A stretch of DNA of 64,000 bases from Geodermatophilaceae bacterium URHA0031 (lineage in GTDB: Bacteria; Actinomycetota; Actinomycetes; Mycobacteriales; Geodermatophilaceae). Position 1 is the first letter of the stretch. Each line of letters begins with the position of its first letter. Where the stretch lies: positions 558,001 to 622,000 of the forward strand of contig JHVP01000001.1 of NCBI GenBank assembly GCA_000620205.1, given 5' to 3'. A model generated the notes under the pieces. The model was not told the DNA's origin, made no database searches, and saw nothing but the letters and a program-made list of their open reading frames with translations. Shown here in pieces: positions 25,302 through 33,282 of the stretch. Both the position numbers and the translations under genes were made by a program.

Positions 25302-25994
25302 CTACCCGCACTCCGGGCCGGCCGGGACGTCGACCCGGATCTCCCGGCCCAGCTCGGCGTCCACCAGCGGCAGGTCGTCGCCGGACCAGAAACTGCCCGG
25401 GTCGTAGGCGTTCAGCGGCCGGTGCGCGGCCAGCAGGCCCATCGCGGTGTAGGTGGTCGCCGCCAGCTCCGCGCAGAAGATGGTGTCGTTGGACAGGTGC
25501 CGGCGCACCTTCCCGGTGAGCCAGCCGCGCGCCAGGTGCCGGGTGGTCGGGAACGGCTTGCCGTCCAGCCGGGCGATGGTGCGCAGGGCGGCGTCCTCCA
25601 TCTCCCGGGTGACCCCGCCGTCCTCGGCCGGGCCGACCAGCTGGCGCAGCCAGGCCTGCTGCCCGTATCGCTTCTTCCACACGCAGACGGCGTCGGAGAG
25701 GTCGTGCAGCTGGACGCCGCGCTGGTGCCGGCCGGACCACACGTCGGCCAGCGAGTGCCCGAGCTCGGCGTGCCAGAGCAGCGGCGGCAGGTCGTCGAGC
25801 ACCACGGCGACGCCGACGTGGTTGACCGGGGCGTTGGTGACCGTCTGGATCGCACGGTCGGCGAGGGAGGCGCCGCGGAAGACCCAGATGTCGCCGGTCC
25901 GGGTCAGCTCGACCGCCTCGGACAGCGACAGGGAACCCGGGGACGTACGCGACACGACACGGGAGTGAGCCACATCACTAACATAACGGTTCAT
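25302..25994 (-). CDS. Permuted papain-like (YiiX/C92-type) putative cysteine hydrolase
   Basis: 230 aa. The layout fits circularly permuted NlpC/P60 enzymes: GDIWVFRG near 34-41, a candidate catalytic His in NHVGVAVV (His59), and a candidate Cys in IFCAELAATTYTAMG near 170. No signal peptide. Such proteins act on lipids, peptidoglycan or peptide amides; the substrate is unknown. The ATG at 25994 shares bases with the divergent ATG at 25993; a GTG at 25973, seven codons in, is an alternative start and would suit a leaderless message. Confidence 0.65.
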   Translation of the reverse strand: MNRYVSDVAHSRVVSRTSPGSLSLSEAVELTRTGDIWVFRGASLADRAIQTVTNAPVNHVGVAVVLDDLPPLLWHAELGHSLADVWSGRHQRGVQLHDLSDAVCVWKKRYGQQAWLRQLVGPAEDGGVTREMEDAALRTIARLDGKPFPTTRHLARGWLTGKVRRHLSNDTIFCAELAATTYTAMGLLAAHRPLNAYDPGSFWSGDDLPLVDAELGREIRVDVPAGPECG

Positions 25995-25995
25995 G
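25971..25995. promoter_or_regulatory. Overlapping divergent starts with leaderless promoter elements
   Basis: CATG at 25992-25995 holds the start codons of two divergent genes. The AT-rich CTAACATAAC contains TAACAT (25979-25984), a -10 box 8 nt before the plus-strand ATG, and on the other strand TATGTT, about 7 nt before the GTG at 25973. Both genes could be leaderless from one short element. Confidence 0.4.
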
Positions 25996-26262
25996 CGCCT
26001 GTCGAAGCTGTTCGGAGTCGCCGGGGTCGTCGGCGTAGCGGCGACCGGTGCGGTCCTCGTCCGTCATGAACGCCACCGCCGGGCCTACAGCGCCGAGGAG
26101 GTGCGGGCCCGGCTGCAGGGCCGCGTCGTGGAGGCCGCCACCGCGCCGGCCGACCCGGACATGGTGCCGGACTGGCCGGCCGAGGTGCAGCGTCCGCAGC
26201 GGCACCCGATGGAGGCCCTGCTCAGCGCCGTCATGAAGATCGGGCCGCTGCGCCGGTTCTGA
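25993..26262 (+). CDS. Small membrane-anchored protein of unknown function
   Basis: 89 aa. An N-terminal hydrophobic helix (about 5-24, FGVAGVVGVAATGAVLV) is followed by a basic stretch and an amphipathic Arg/Glu-rich region, then a Pro-rich tail. Probably a single-pass membrane protein with a cytoplasmic tail. Divergent from the permuted-papain gene with overlapping start codons. I do not recognise a family. Confidence 0.6.
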   Translation: MRLSKLFGVAGVVGVAATGAVLVRHERHRRAYSAEEVRARLQGRVVEAATAPADPDMVPDWPAEVQRPQRHPMEALLSAVMKIGPLRRF

Positions 26263-26435
26263 GCGGCGGATCCCCGAGCGGAGCGAGGTCGGCTCGACGA
26301 GTGGGGCCCGCAGGGTCCCGCGAGGAGCGCCGGAAGCGGCTCAGCGCAGGCCGGGGACGGGCCGTGGCCGCGGTGTCGTCCGGAGGACGACGATGAGCGG
26401 GGAATCCACCGGCGCCGGGGGAACTTGTCGGGGCC
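26263..26435. other. Gene-free gap with candidate dispersed palindromic DNA
   Basis: 173 bp. About 26270-26330 is a string of short GC-rich inverted words around CCGAGCGGAGCGAGG and GGGCCCGCAGGGTCCCGCG that looks like an interspersed repeat. A 7-bp inverted repeat GTCGTCC-GGA-GGACGAC lies at 26375-26391. No convincing promoter is seen before the ATG at 26436. Confidence 0.35.
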
Positions 26436-27320
26436 ATGGACGTCTTCCTCACCGGTGGTACCGGTCTCGTCGGGTCCGCGGTGCTGCACGCCCTCCTCGA
26501 GGACGGGCACACCGTGCACGCACTGGCCCGCAGCGACAGCTCGGCCCAACAGCTGGCGGACGCCGGCGCGACCGTCGTCCGGGGTGACCTGGACGACCCG
26601 GCTCTGCTGGCCGAGGCGGCCCGTGCCGCCGACGGGTTCGTCCACACCGCCGCCGCGGCCGACGGCAGGGACGCCGACCGCGACGCCGCCCTCCTCGACG
26701 CCGTGCTGCCCGCGCTGGCCGGCACGGGCAAGCCCTACGTGCACACCAGCGGGATCTGGGTCCACGGCTCGGGCGAGATCGACGAGGACACCCCGTTCGC
26801 GCCCCCGCAGCTCACCGCCTGGCGGCTGCCGCTGGACGCCCGCGTGCGAGCCGCGGCCGCCGACGGCATCCGCTCGGTGGTCATCGCCCCGGGCATCGTC
26901 CACGGTCGCGGGCTCGGCCTGCCGAACCTGGTCAAGAACGGGCCGCGCACCGACGACGGCGCGCTGGTGCTTCCCGGCAGCGGCGAGCAGCACTGGACGA
27001 CGGTGCACGCCGACGACCTCGGGCGGCTCTACGCCCGGGCGCTGACCCAGGCGGCCGCCGGCTCCTACCACCTCGGGGTCAGCGGGCAGAACCCCACGGT
27101 ACGGGAGATCGGGGAGGCGGCCCTGCGCGGTGCCGGCGAGGAGCCCCGCACCGTGCCGTCCACCGACGCCGAGACCGAGGCCCGCCTCGGTGCGCTGGCC
27201 GGCGCGTTCGACCTCGACCAGCGGGCCACCGGCGACCGGGCCCGCGCCGAGCTGGGCTGGAAGCCGGTCGAGGTGTCGCTGCTCGAGGACCTGGCTGCCG
27301 GCTCGTACGCCACCGCCTGA
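26436..27320 (+). CDS. NAD-dependent epimerase/dehydratase (extended SDR)
   Basis: 294 aa. The N-terminal TGGTGLVGSAV motif (6-16) binds NAD(P). The usual YxxxK catalytic pair is not evident: HTSGIWVHG holds the Ser region, but the Tyr-Lys region reads TAWRLPLDARV. This is seen in atypical SDR (a) groups that bind flavin or act as regulators. The C-terminus has the HTTVHADDLGRLY-like WTTVHADDLG segment. Function unassigned. Confidence 0.82.
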   Translation: MDVFLTGGTGLVGSAVLHALLEDGHTVHALARSDSSAQQLADAGATVVRGDLDDPALLAEAARAADGFVHTAAAADGRDADRDAALLDAVLPALAGTGKPYVHTSGIWVHGSGEIDEDTPFAPPQLTAWRLPLDARVRAAAADGIRSVVIAPGIVHGRGLGLPNLVKNGPRTDDGALVLPGSGEQHWTTVHADDLGRLYARALTQAAAGSYHLGVSGQNPTVREIGEAALRGAGEEPRTVPSTDAETEARLGALAGAFDLDQRATGDRARAELGWKPVEVSLLEDLAAGSYATA

Positions 27321-27334
27321 CCGCGGCGCCGCCG

Positions 27335-27377
27335 ACGCTCGTGCTCTGCTGCCGCTGGGGCAGCAGAGCACGAGCGT
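27335..27377 (+). terminator. Long perfect hairpin after the epimerase gene
   Basis: A 19-bp perfect stem (27335-27353 / 27359-27377, starting ACGCTCGTGCTCTGCTGCC) with a 5-nt loop, 15 bp after the epimerase stop. No T-tract, as usual in this genome type. Most likely a terminator; the next gene starts 75 bp later. Confidence 0.7.
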
Positions 27378-27452
27378 GCGCAGATCGGTCCTGCCGCCCG
27401 CCGGGAGGAGGACACTGCGGGGCGCGGGGGACATCTCCGGGAGGAGCACGCC

Positions 27453-27845
27453 ATGCCCGAGCACCCCCACGCCACGCTCGTCCGCGAGGCCTACGACGCC
27501 TTCGCCAAGGGCGACCTCGCCGCCCTCGACGAGGTGATCGCCGAGGACGTCCGCTGGCACCTGCCCGGCCGCAACCAGCTGTCCGGCACCTACACCGGCC
27601 GGGCTGCGGTCTACGAGATGTTCGGCCGGCTGATGGCGATCACCGAGGGGTCCTTCCGGATCGAGGTTCGCACCGTCCTCGCCGACGACGACCACGCCCT
27701 CGCCCTGGTGGACGTCTCGGCGCGCAGCGGTGAGCGGTCCTTCGCGATCACCGACGTGCACGTGTGCCGCATGGCAGGCAGCAGGATCGCGGAGTTCTGG
27801 GACACCACCAGCGACCAGTACGCCGCGGACGCCGTCTTCGGCTGA
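27453..27845 (+). CDS. SnoaL/NTF2-like small protein
   Basis: 130 aa, one cone-shaped NTF2-fold domain. The N-terminal helix REAYDAFAKGDLAALDEVIAE and the following DVRWHLPGRNQLSGTYTG are typical of the nuclear-transport-factor-2/ketosteroid isomerase-like family. Members bind or isomerise small hydrophobic ligands; the ligand is unknown. GGGAGGAG precedes the ATG. Confidence 0.87.
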   Translation: MPEHPHATLVREAYDAFAKGDLAALDEVIAEDVRWHLPGRNQLSGTYTGRAAVYEMFGRLMAITEGSFRIEVRTVLADDDHALALVDVSARSGERSFAITDVHVCRMAGSRIAEFWDTTSDQYAADAVFG

Positions 27846-27848
27846 GGC

Positions 27849-28595
27849 TCAGCCGGCGCCGGGTGGCAGCGCCGCGCCCTCGTCCTTGAGGACGACGCCC
27901 GACGCACCGAGCCGGCGGGAGGCCTGCAGCAGCGCCACGAGGGTGTCCGCCGCCTGGACGTGGGACAGCCCGTGCGGGGGACGGACGTTGGAGATGCAGT
28001 TCCGCTCCGAGTCCGCCCGCCCCGGCCGCGGGCCGGAGGTCAGGTAGAGCCCGAGGCTGTCGGCGGAGCTCAGCCCCGGCCGCTCCCCCACCAGCACGAC
28101 GACGATCCGGGCGCCCAGCGCCTGCCCGACCGGGTCGCCCAGGGCGACCCGCGCCTGGTGCGCCAGCACGAGGGGTGCCACCGACCAGCCGGGGAGCCGC
28201 TCCAGCACCGCGGCCACGGTGCCGGCGGCGTGCTCGTGCACCGCCCGCGGGGAGAGCCCGTCCGCGAGCACCAGTGCCAGGTCGTGGTCACCGGCGGGCA
28301 GCTGCGTGCCCTCCGCCAGCCGGCGGCCGAGGTCCGGCCGCTGCAGGTAGGTCGCCCGGTCCGGCGCCTGGCTGTGCACCTCGAGCAGCGGCAGGCCGAC
28401 ACCGGCGTCGGTGAGCGCGGCCCGCACCCGGCCGGCGTCCAGCGGGGTGTGCACGGCGTCCCGGGCGACGGCGTGCGCGGCCCGGAACTCCAGCTCTCGG
28501 GCGGTGGGCAGCCCGTCCCCGGCCCGGCCCAGCGCCACCCGCGCCCGGGTGGCGCCGCGCAGCAGCGCCCAGGGGTCGTTCTCGACCGCGCTCAT
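27849..28595 (-). CDS. eutC: Ethanolamine ammonia-lyase small subunit
   Basis: 248-aa light subunit of the adenosylcobalamin-dependent lyase that turns ethanolamine into acetaldehyde and ammonia. Conserved stretches RARVALGRAGDGLPT, LVLADGLSPRAV, VGERPGLSSADSLG and the C-terminal RNCISNVR are all present. ATG 28595 overlaps the eutB stop by one base (TGATG). Terminal gene of the permease-eutB-eutC operon; convergent with the SnoaL-like gene, 3 bp apart. Confidence 0.95.
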   Translation of the reverse strand: MSAVENDPWALLRGATRARVALGRAGDGLPTARELEFRAAHAVARDAVHTPLDAGRVRAALTDAGVGLPLLEVHSQAPDRATYLQRPDLGRRLAEGTQLPAGDHDLALVLADGLSPRAVHEHAAGTVAAVLERLPGWSVAPLVLAHQARVALGDPVGQALGARIVVVLVGERPGLSSADSLGLYLTSGPRPGRADSERNCISNVRPPHGLSHVQAADTLVALLQASRRLGASGVVLKDEGAALPPGAG

Positions 28596-30007
28596 CAGCG
28601 GGCCGCCGCGAGGAGCGCCTTGACGGCCGGGGTGTCCGGCGCGAGCTCGCGGACCCGCCCGTCGTCGCCGAGGAGGTCCATCCGGGCCAGCCACGCCTCG
28701 AACTCCGGCGCCGGCCGCAGGTCCAGCACCGCGCGGGCGGTCAGCACGTCCTGGAACGACAGCGACTGGTAGTGCAGCATCACGTCGTCCGAGCCCGGGA
28801 CGGCGATGACGAACGAGCAGCCGGCCGCGCCGAGCAGCAGGGTCAGCGTGTCGGTGTCGTCGCCGTCGACGTCGGTGTGGTTCGTGTAGCAGACGTCCAC
28901 ACCCATCGGCAGGCCGAGCAGCTTGCCGCAGAAGTGGTCCTCCAACCCGGCGCGGACGACCTGCTTGCCGTCGTAGAGGTACTCCGGGCCGATGAACCCG
29001 ACGACGGTGTTCACCAGCAGCGGGTCGAAGTGCCGGGCCACCCCGTAGGCCCGGCACTCCAGGGTCTGCTGGTCGACCGCGCGGCCGTCGACGCCGTGGT
29101 GCGCGTCGGCCGACAGGGCCGACCCCTGCCCGGTCTCGAAGTAGGTGACGTTGCGCCCGACGGTGCCCCGGCCCAGCTCCAGCGCGGCGGCCCGCGCCTC
29201 GGTGAGCAGGTCCAGGGTGACGCCGAACCCCCGGTTGCCCGCCTCGGTGCCGGCGACGGACTGGAACACCAGGTCGACAGGGGCGCCGGCCTCCAGCGCC
29301 CGCAGCGTGGTGGTCACGTGCGCCAGCACGCAGGACTGCGTGGGGATCTCGTAGCGGCTGATCACCGCGTCGACCAGCTCCAGCAGCGCGACGGTCTGCG
29401 CCGGGGAGTCGGTGGCGGGGTTGATGCCGATCACGGCGTCACCGCTGCCGTGCAGCAGGCCGTCGAGGATGGAGGCGGTCACCCCGACCGCGTCGTCGGT
29501 GGGGTGGTTGGGCTGCAGCCGGGAGGCCAACCGGCCGGGGAGCCCCAGCGTGCTGCGCAGCCCGGTGACCACCCGGGTCCGCCGGGCGACGGCCACCAGG
29601 TCGGCGTTGCGCATCAGCTTCGACACCGCCGCCACCATCTCCGGCGTCAGCCCGCGGGCCAGCCCGGAGATCGCCGCCTCGTCCCGCTCCGCGGCGCGGG
29701 CCAGCAGCCACTCCCGGAACCCGCCGACCGTCAGCGATGCGACCGGTCCGAACGCCGCGGGGTCGTGGGTGTCGAGGATCAGCCGGGTGACGTCGTCCTC
29801 GTCGTAGCCGACCACCTGCTCGGTGAGGAAGGTGGCCAGCGGGACCTCGGCGAGGGCGTACTGCGCGGCCACCCGCTGCGCCTGGGACTCCGCCGCCACG
29901 CCGGCGAGCACGTCCCCGGAGCGGGCGGGCGTGGCCTTGGCCAGCAGGTCCGACAGCGAGGCGAACTCGAAGGTGTGCCCACCCAGCGTCTGCCTCCGGA
30001 CGGTCAC
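28595..30007 (-). CDS. eutB: Ethanolamine ammonia-lyase large subunit
   Basis: 470-aa catalytic TIM-barrel subunit. Family stretches LQPNHPTDDAVGVTASILDG, GDAVIGINPATDSP and ETGQGSALSADAHHG are intact, and the length matches EutB. GTG 30007 overlaps the permease stop by 4 bp. The reactivating chaperone EutA, the aldehyde dehydrogenase and shell proteins are not in the window, so acetaldehyde must be handled by enzymes encoded elsewhere. Confidence 0.96.
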   Translation of the reverse strand: MTVRRQTLGGHTFEFASLSDLLAKATPARSGDVLAGVAAESQAQRVAAQYALAEVPLATFLTEQVVGYDEDDVTRLILDTHDPAAFGPVASLTVGGFREWLLARAAERDEAAISGLARGLTPEMVAAVSKLMRNADLVAVARRTRVVTGLRSTLGLPGRLASRLQPNHPTDDAVGVTASILDGLLHGSGDAVIGINPATDSPAQTVALLELVDAVISRYEIPTQSCVLAHVTTTLRALEAGAPVDLVFQSVAGTEAGNRGFGVTLDLLTEARAAALELGRGTVGRNVTYFETGQGSALSADAHHGVDGRAVDQQTLECRAYGVARHFDPLLVNTVVGFIGPEYLYDGKQVVRAGLEDHFCGKLLGLPMGVDVCYTNHTDVDGDDTDTLTLLLGAAGCSFVIAVPGSDDVMLHYQSLSFQDVLTARAVLDLRPAPEFEAWLARMDLLGDDGRVRELAPDTPAVKALLAAAR

Positions 30008-31467
30008 CGGACCTCCTCGTCGGCAGCGGCGAGCGCGGCGAACTCCTCCTCGGGCGCCGAGGCCACCAGGTGGTGCCGGCTGTAGACCGCGAAGTAGGCC
30101 AGGAACAGCGCGTACGCAGCGAGGGTCCAGAGCGCGGCGGTCACGTCCACCAGGAAGGTGGCGACCACGGCCGCCGCGGCCAGCACGAGCGCGACGCCGG
30201 TCGTCGCCACCCCGCCCGGGGTGCGGTAGGGCCGGGGAAGGTCCGGTTCGCGACGCCGGAGCACGATGTGGCTCACCATCATGAGCACGTAGGAGACCGT
30301 CGCACCGAAGACGGCCATGTTCAGCAGCATCGCGCCCTGCCCGGTCAGGGACAGCGCGAAGCCGATCGCCCCGGGCACCAGCAGCGCCAGCACCGGTGCC
30401 TTGCGCCCGTTGGTGACCGACAGCGCGCGGGGCAGGTAGCCGGCCCGGGACAGCGCGAAGGTCTGCCGCGAGTAGGCGTAGATGATCGAGAAGAAGCTGG
30501 CGACCAGCCCGAACAGGCCGGCGTAGTTGACCACCCGGGTCAACCCGTCCGAGACCCCGGCCGCGGCGAGCGCGTCGACCGGCGGGTTGCCCGACTCGGC
30601 CATCGCGGCCGAGCCGCCGGCGCCGGGGGTGAACACGAGCATCAGCACGGCGAGCACCACGAGCACGCCCATCGCCGCCACGATCCCGCGGGGCATGGCC
30701 CGGGCGGGATCACGGGCCTCCTCCGCGGCGAGCGGCACGCTCTCCACCGCGAGGAAGAACCAGATCGCGAAGGGGAAGGCCGCCCAGATGCCGAGCACGC
30801 CGTAGGGCAGGAAGTCCGAGGCGCCGGCCGCGTCCGTGGGGGCGATGTCGAGCAGGTTCGCCGAGTCGAACTGCGGCACGGCGCCGACCAGGAAGACCAG
30901 CAGGCCGAGCAGGGCGACGACGGTGACGGCGAACATCGCCTTGAGCGCCTCGCCGACGCCCAGCAGGTGGATGCCGATGAACAAGCCGTAGACGGCCAGG
31001 TAGACCCACCAGCCGTCGGTGATGCCGAACAGGCCGAGGGACTCGACGTAGGCGCCGATGAAGGTGGCGATGGCGGCCGGTGCGATGGCGTACTCGATGA
31101 GCACCGCGATGCCGGTCGCGTAGCCGCCCCACGGCCCGAGGGCGCGTCGGGCGAAGGTGTACCCGCCGCCTGCGGTCGGCAGCGCCGAGCCCAGCTCGGC
31201 CAGCCCGAAGACCATCGCCGTGTACATGACCGCCATCAGCACGACGGCGATGAGCAGCCCGCCGAAGCCGCCCTCGGCCAGCCCGAAGTTCCATCCGGCG
31301 TAGTCGCCGGAGATGACGGCGGAGACCCCCAGCCCGGCGAGCAGCAGCCACCCGGCCGTCCCCGAACGCAGTTCGCGCTTCTGCAGGTACCCGGCGTCCA
31401 CCGCCTCGGTCTCCACCCCCCGCCCGCGCGCGTGGGCTGGTCGGGGGGCAGCGGGCTCGGCGGTCAT
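30004..31467 (-). CDS. eat: Ethanolamine permease (APC family)
   Basis: 487-aa permease with about 12 TM helices. Typical ethanolamine-permease stretches are GVSAVISGDYAGWNFGL in TM1, LGSALPTAGGGYTFARRALG and VESVPLAAEEARDPARAMPRG. ATG 31467 has AAGGA 6 nt upstream. It leads the operon with eutB and eutC by 4- and 1-bp overlaps, so uptake and breakdown of ethanolamine are translated together. Confidence 0.93.
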   Translation of the reverse strand: MTAEPAAPRPAHARGRGVETEAVDAGYLQKRELRSGTAGWLLLAGLGVSAVISGDYAGWNFGLAEGGFGGLLIAVVLMAVMYTAMVFGLAELGSALPTAGGGYTFARRALGPWGGYATGIAVLIEYAIAPAAIATFIGAYVESLGLFGITDGWWVYLAVYGLFIGIHLLGVGEALKAMFAVTVVALLGLLVFLVGAVPQFDSANLLDIAPTDAAGASDFLPYGVLGIWAAFPFAIWFFLAVESVPLAAEEARDPARAMPRGIVAAMGVLVVLAVLMLVFTPGAGGSAAMAESGNPPVDALAAAGVSDGLTRVVNYAGLFGLVASFFSIIYAYSRQTFALSRAGYLPRALSVTNGRKAPVLALLVPGAIGFALSLTGQGAMLLNMAVFGATVSYVLMMVSHIVLRRREPDLPRPYRTPGGVATTGVALVLAAAAVVATFLVDVTAALWTLAAYALFLAYFAVYSRHHLVASAPEEEFAALAAADEEVR

Positions 31468-31555
31468 CGGGTGTCCTTCGGCTCGGGGCCCCTCGGAGTG
31501 GGCCCGGCCAGCCTGTTCCGCCCGCCACCCCCGGTCAACGGGGTGCGACGCTTCG

Positions 31556-31568
31556 GAACACGTTGTTC
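31556..31568. promoter_or_regulatory. Short palindrome upstream of the ethanolamine operon
   Basis: GAACA-CGT-TGTTC is a perfect inverted repeat 89 bp upstream of the permease start, overlapping the stop of the desulfhydrase gene. A candidate operator; no regulator gene is adjacent. Confidence 0.3.
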
Positions 31569-32517
31569 ACGCCCGGCCGAGGAGCTCCCCGGCCAGCCGC
31601 GCGGCGTACGGGTGGCCGAAGAGGCCGGGCAGGCCGCCGGTGTGCAGGAAGACCGTGCGCCGACCCGGCCGCACCGAGCCGTCGGCGACCGCGGCGGCCA
31701 GGCCGGCCAGCGCCTTGCCGGTGTAGACCGGGTCGAGCACCAGCCCCTGGGTGCGGGCGGCCGTGGTCATCGCGGCGGCCGCGGCGTCGGTGAGCCGCCC
31801 GTACCCCTCCCCCACCTGGTCCCGGCGCAGCCGGAGCCCGCTGACCGTCGCGCCCAGTGCGGTGGCCAGGGCGGTGACCCGGATGTCGGGGTCGCCGACG
31901 GCGCCGGTGTCCACCCCGAGCACCCGTTCGGCGCCGAGCCCGGCGACCAGGCCGGCCATCGTGCCGCCCGAGCCGACCGCCACGACCACGGTGTCCAGGC
32001 CGGGCAGCTGCTCGGCGAGCTCGGCGGCGCAGGCCAGGTAGCCGCGGGCGCCGGTCGGGGTCGAGCCGCCCAGCGGCAGCACGGCGGGCACCTCGCCGTC
32101 GCCGCGCAGCTCCCCGGCCACCTCGGCGACCCGCGCGTCGACGTCCTCGCCCGGTCCGACGAGGACGACCCGGGCGCCGAAGAGCTCCTCCAGCGCGAGG
32201 TTGCCGGCCCGGGCGGTGTCCGGCTCACCGGAGAGCACCAGGACGGCGCGCAGGCCGCGGACCGCGGCGGCGGCTGCGGTCATCCGGGCGTGGTTGCTCT
32301 GCACCCCGCCGCTGGTGACCAGCACGGTGGCACCCCCGGTCTCGGCCTCGCCGACGAGGTGCTCGAGCTTGCGGACCTTGTTGCCGCCGGCGAAGGACGT
32401 CAGGTCGTCGCGCTTGACCCACAGGTCGTCCGGGGAGAGGCCGAGGGCGGTGGCCAGCCGGGGCGCGGGGTCCAGCGGGGTCGGCCAGGTGGAGAGGCGC
32501 ACGGGTGCGGTCGTCAC
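31567..32517 (-). CDS. D-cysteine desulfhydrase / ACC deaminase-like PLP enzyme
   Basis: 316-aa fold-type II PLP enzyme. The PLP lysine is in SFAGGNKVRKLEHL (Lys47), followed by TSGGVQSNHARMTAAAA with the nucleophilic Ser, and the late DPVYTGKALAGL motif. These residues are shared by D-cysteine desulfhydrases, L-cysteate sulfo-lyases and ACC deaminases; sequence inspection alone does not separate them. Expected reaction: elimination giving a 2-keto acid and ammonia. GTG 32517 was chosen; divergent from a HAD gene across 51 bp. Confidence 0.85.
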   Translation of the reverse strand: MTTAPVRLSTWPTPLDPAPRLATALGLSPDDLWVKRDDLTSFAGGNKVRKLEHLVGEAETGGATVLVTSGGVQSNHARMTAAAAAVRGLRAVLVLSGEPDTARAGNLALEELFGARVVLVGPGEDVDARVAEVAGELRGDGEVPAVLPLGGSTPTGARGYLACAAELAEQLPGLDTVVVAVGSGGTMAGLVAGLGAERVLGVDTGAVGDPDIRVTALATALGATVSGLRLRRDQVGEGYGRLTDAAAAAMTTAARTQGLVLDPVYTGKALAGLAAAVADGSVRPGRRTVFLHTGGLPGLFGHPYAARLAGELLGRA

Positions 32518-32532
32518 CGGTGCAGCCTGCCC

Positions 32533-32569
32533 TGCCGGCACGGCTGTGCCGTACGCCACACTGCCGGCA
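32533..32569. promoter_or_regulatory. Repeated palindromes in a divergent gap
   Basis: TGCCGGCA occurs at 32533-32540 and 32562-32569, and GGCAC-GGCT-GTGCC at 32537-32550, all inside the 51-bp gap between the PLP enzyme and HAD genes. Possible shared operator; chance is likely enough in such GC-rich DNA. Confidence 0.25.
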
Positions 32570-33282
32570 TGGCACACGAGCCGGTCACCGCCGTGGTCTT
32601 CGACGTCCTCGGCACGCTGCTGGACGAGACCGGGGCACGCGCCGCCGTGCTGCGCGCCGCCCTGCCGGAGATGGCGGACCGGGCCGGGGAGCTCGCCACC
32701 GACTGGCGGGACCGGGTCGACGGCGCGATGGCCGCGATCGCCGCCAGGGAACGCCCGTTCCGGCTCAACGGCGAGCTCGAGCGGGCGGCGCTGACCGAGC
32801 TGCTCGCCGCGCACGCGCTGCGGCTGCCCGGCCCGCAGGTCGCCGAGCTGGCCCGCTTCGGGCACCGCATCGAGCCCTTCCCCGGCGTGCCCGAGGCGCT
32901 CGCCGGACTCCGGGCCGAGCTGCCCGTCGTCGCGCTGACCAACGCCGGGCTGGGGCAGGCGGCCGCGGTGTTCGAGCACGTCGGCTGGGAGTGGACCGCC
33001 GTCGTCTCGGCCGAGTCGGTGGCGGCCTACAAGCCCGACCCGCGGATGTACCGGCGCGCCCTGGAGGTGCTCGGGCTGCCGGCCGAGCAGGTGCTCATGG
33101 TGGCCGCGCGCCCGTGGGACCTCGACGGCGCGGCCCGGCAGGGCCTGCGCACGGCCTTCCTCGACCGGGGCACCGGAGTCGACGGCACCCGGTACGACCT
33201 GGTCGCGCCGGACCTCGGTGCCCTGGCCGGGACCCTGCTGTCGGGTCAGCCCACCTCGAGCAGCCGCAGGTCGCGAACGTAG
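32569..33282 (+). CDS. HAD hydrolase, type II haloacid dehalogenase-like
   Basis: 237-aa HAD phosphatase/dehalogenase. Nucleophile Asp12 in VVFDVLGTLLDE, motif II in VVALTNAGL, the lysine in AAYKPDPRMY and motif IV in VAARPWDLDGA. The Leu-Gly-Thr after the Asp and AYKPDPRMYRRALEVLG are typical of L-2-haloacid dehalogenases, but many members are phosphatases. The 3' end overlaps the convergent MFS gene by 37 bp. Confidence 0.85.
   Translation: MAHEPVTAVVFDVLGTLLDETGARAAVLRAALPEMADRAGELATDWRDRVDGAMAAIAARERPFRLNGELERAALTELLAAHALRLPGPQVAELARFGHRIEPFPGVPEALAGLRAELPVVALTNAGLGQAAAVFEHVGWEWTAVVSAESVAAYKPDPRMYRRALEVLGLPAEQVLMVAARPWDLDGAARQGLRTAFLDRGTGVDGTRYDLVAPDLGALAGTLLSGQPTSSSRRSRT

Noticed and set aside
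31468-31566. Cobalamin riboswitch before the ethanolamine operon
   Set aside because: The gap is only 99 bp and shows no B12-box-like sequence or the expected stem pattern.
30070-33282. 1070-aa reading frame ending in the HAD hydrolase
   Set aside because: Only the last 237 codons have HAD motifs. The upstream part is antisense to the permease and PLP-enzyme genes.
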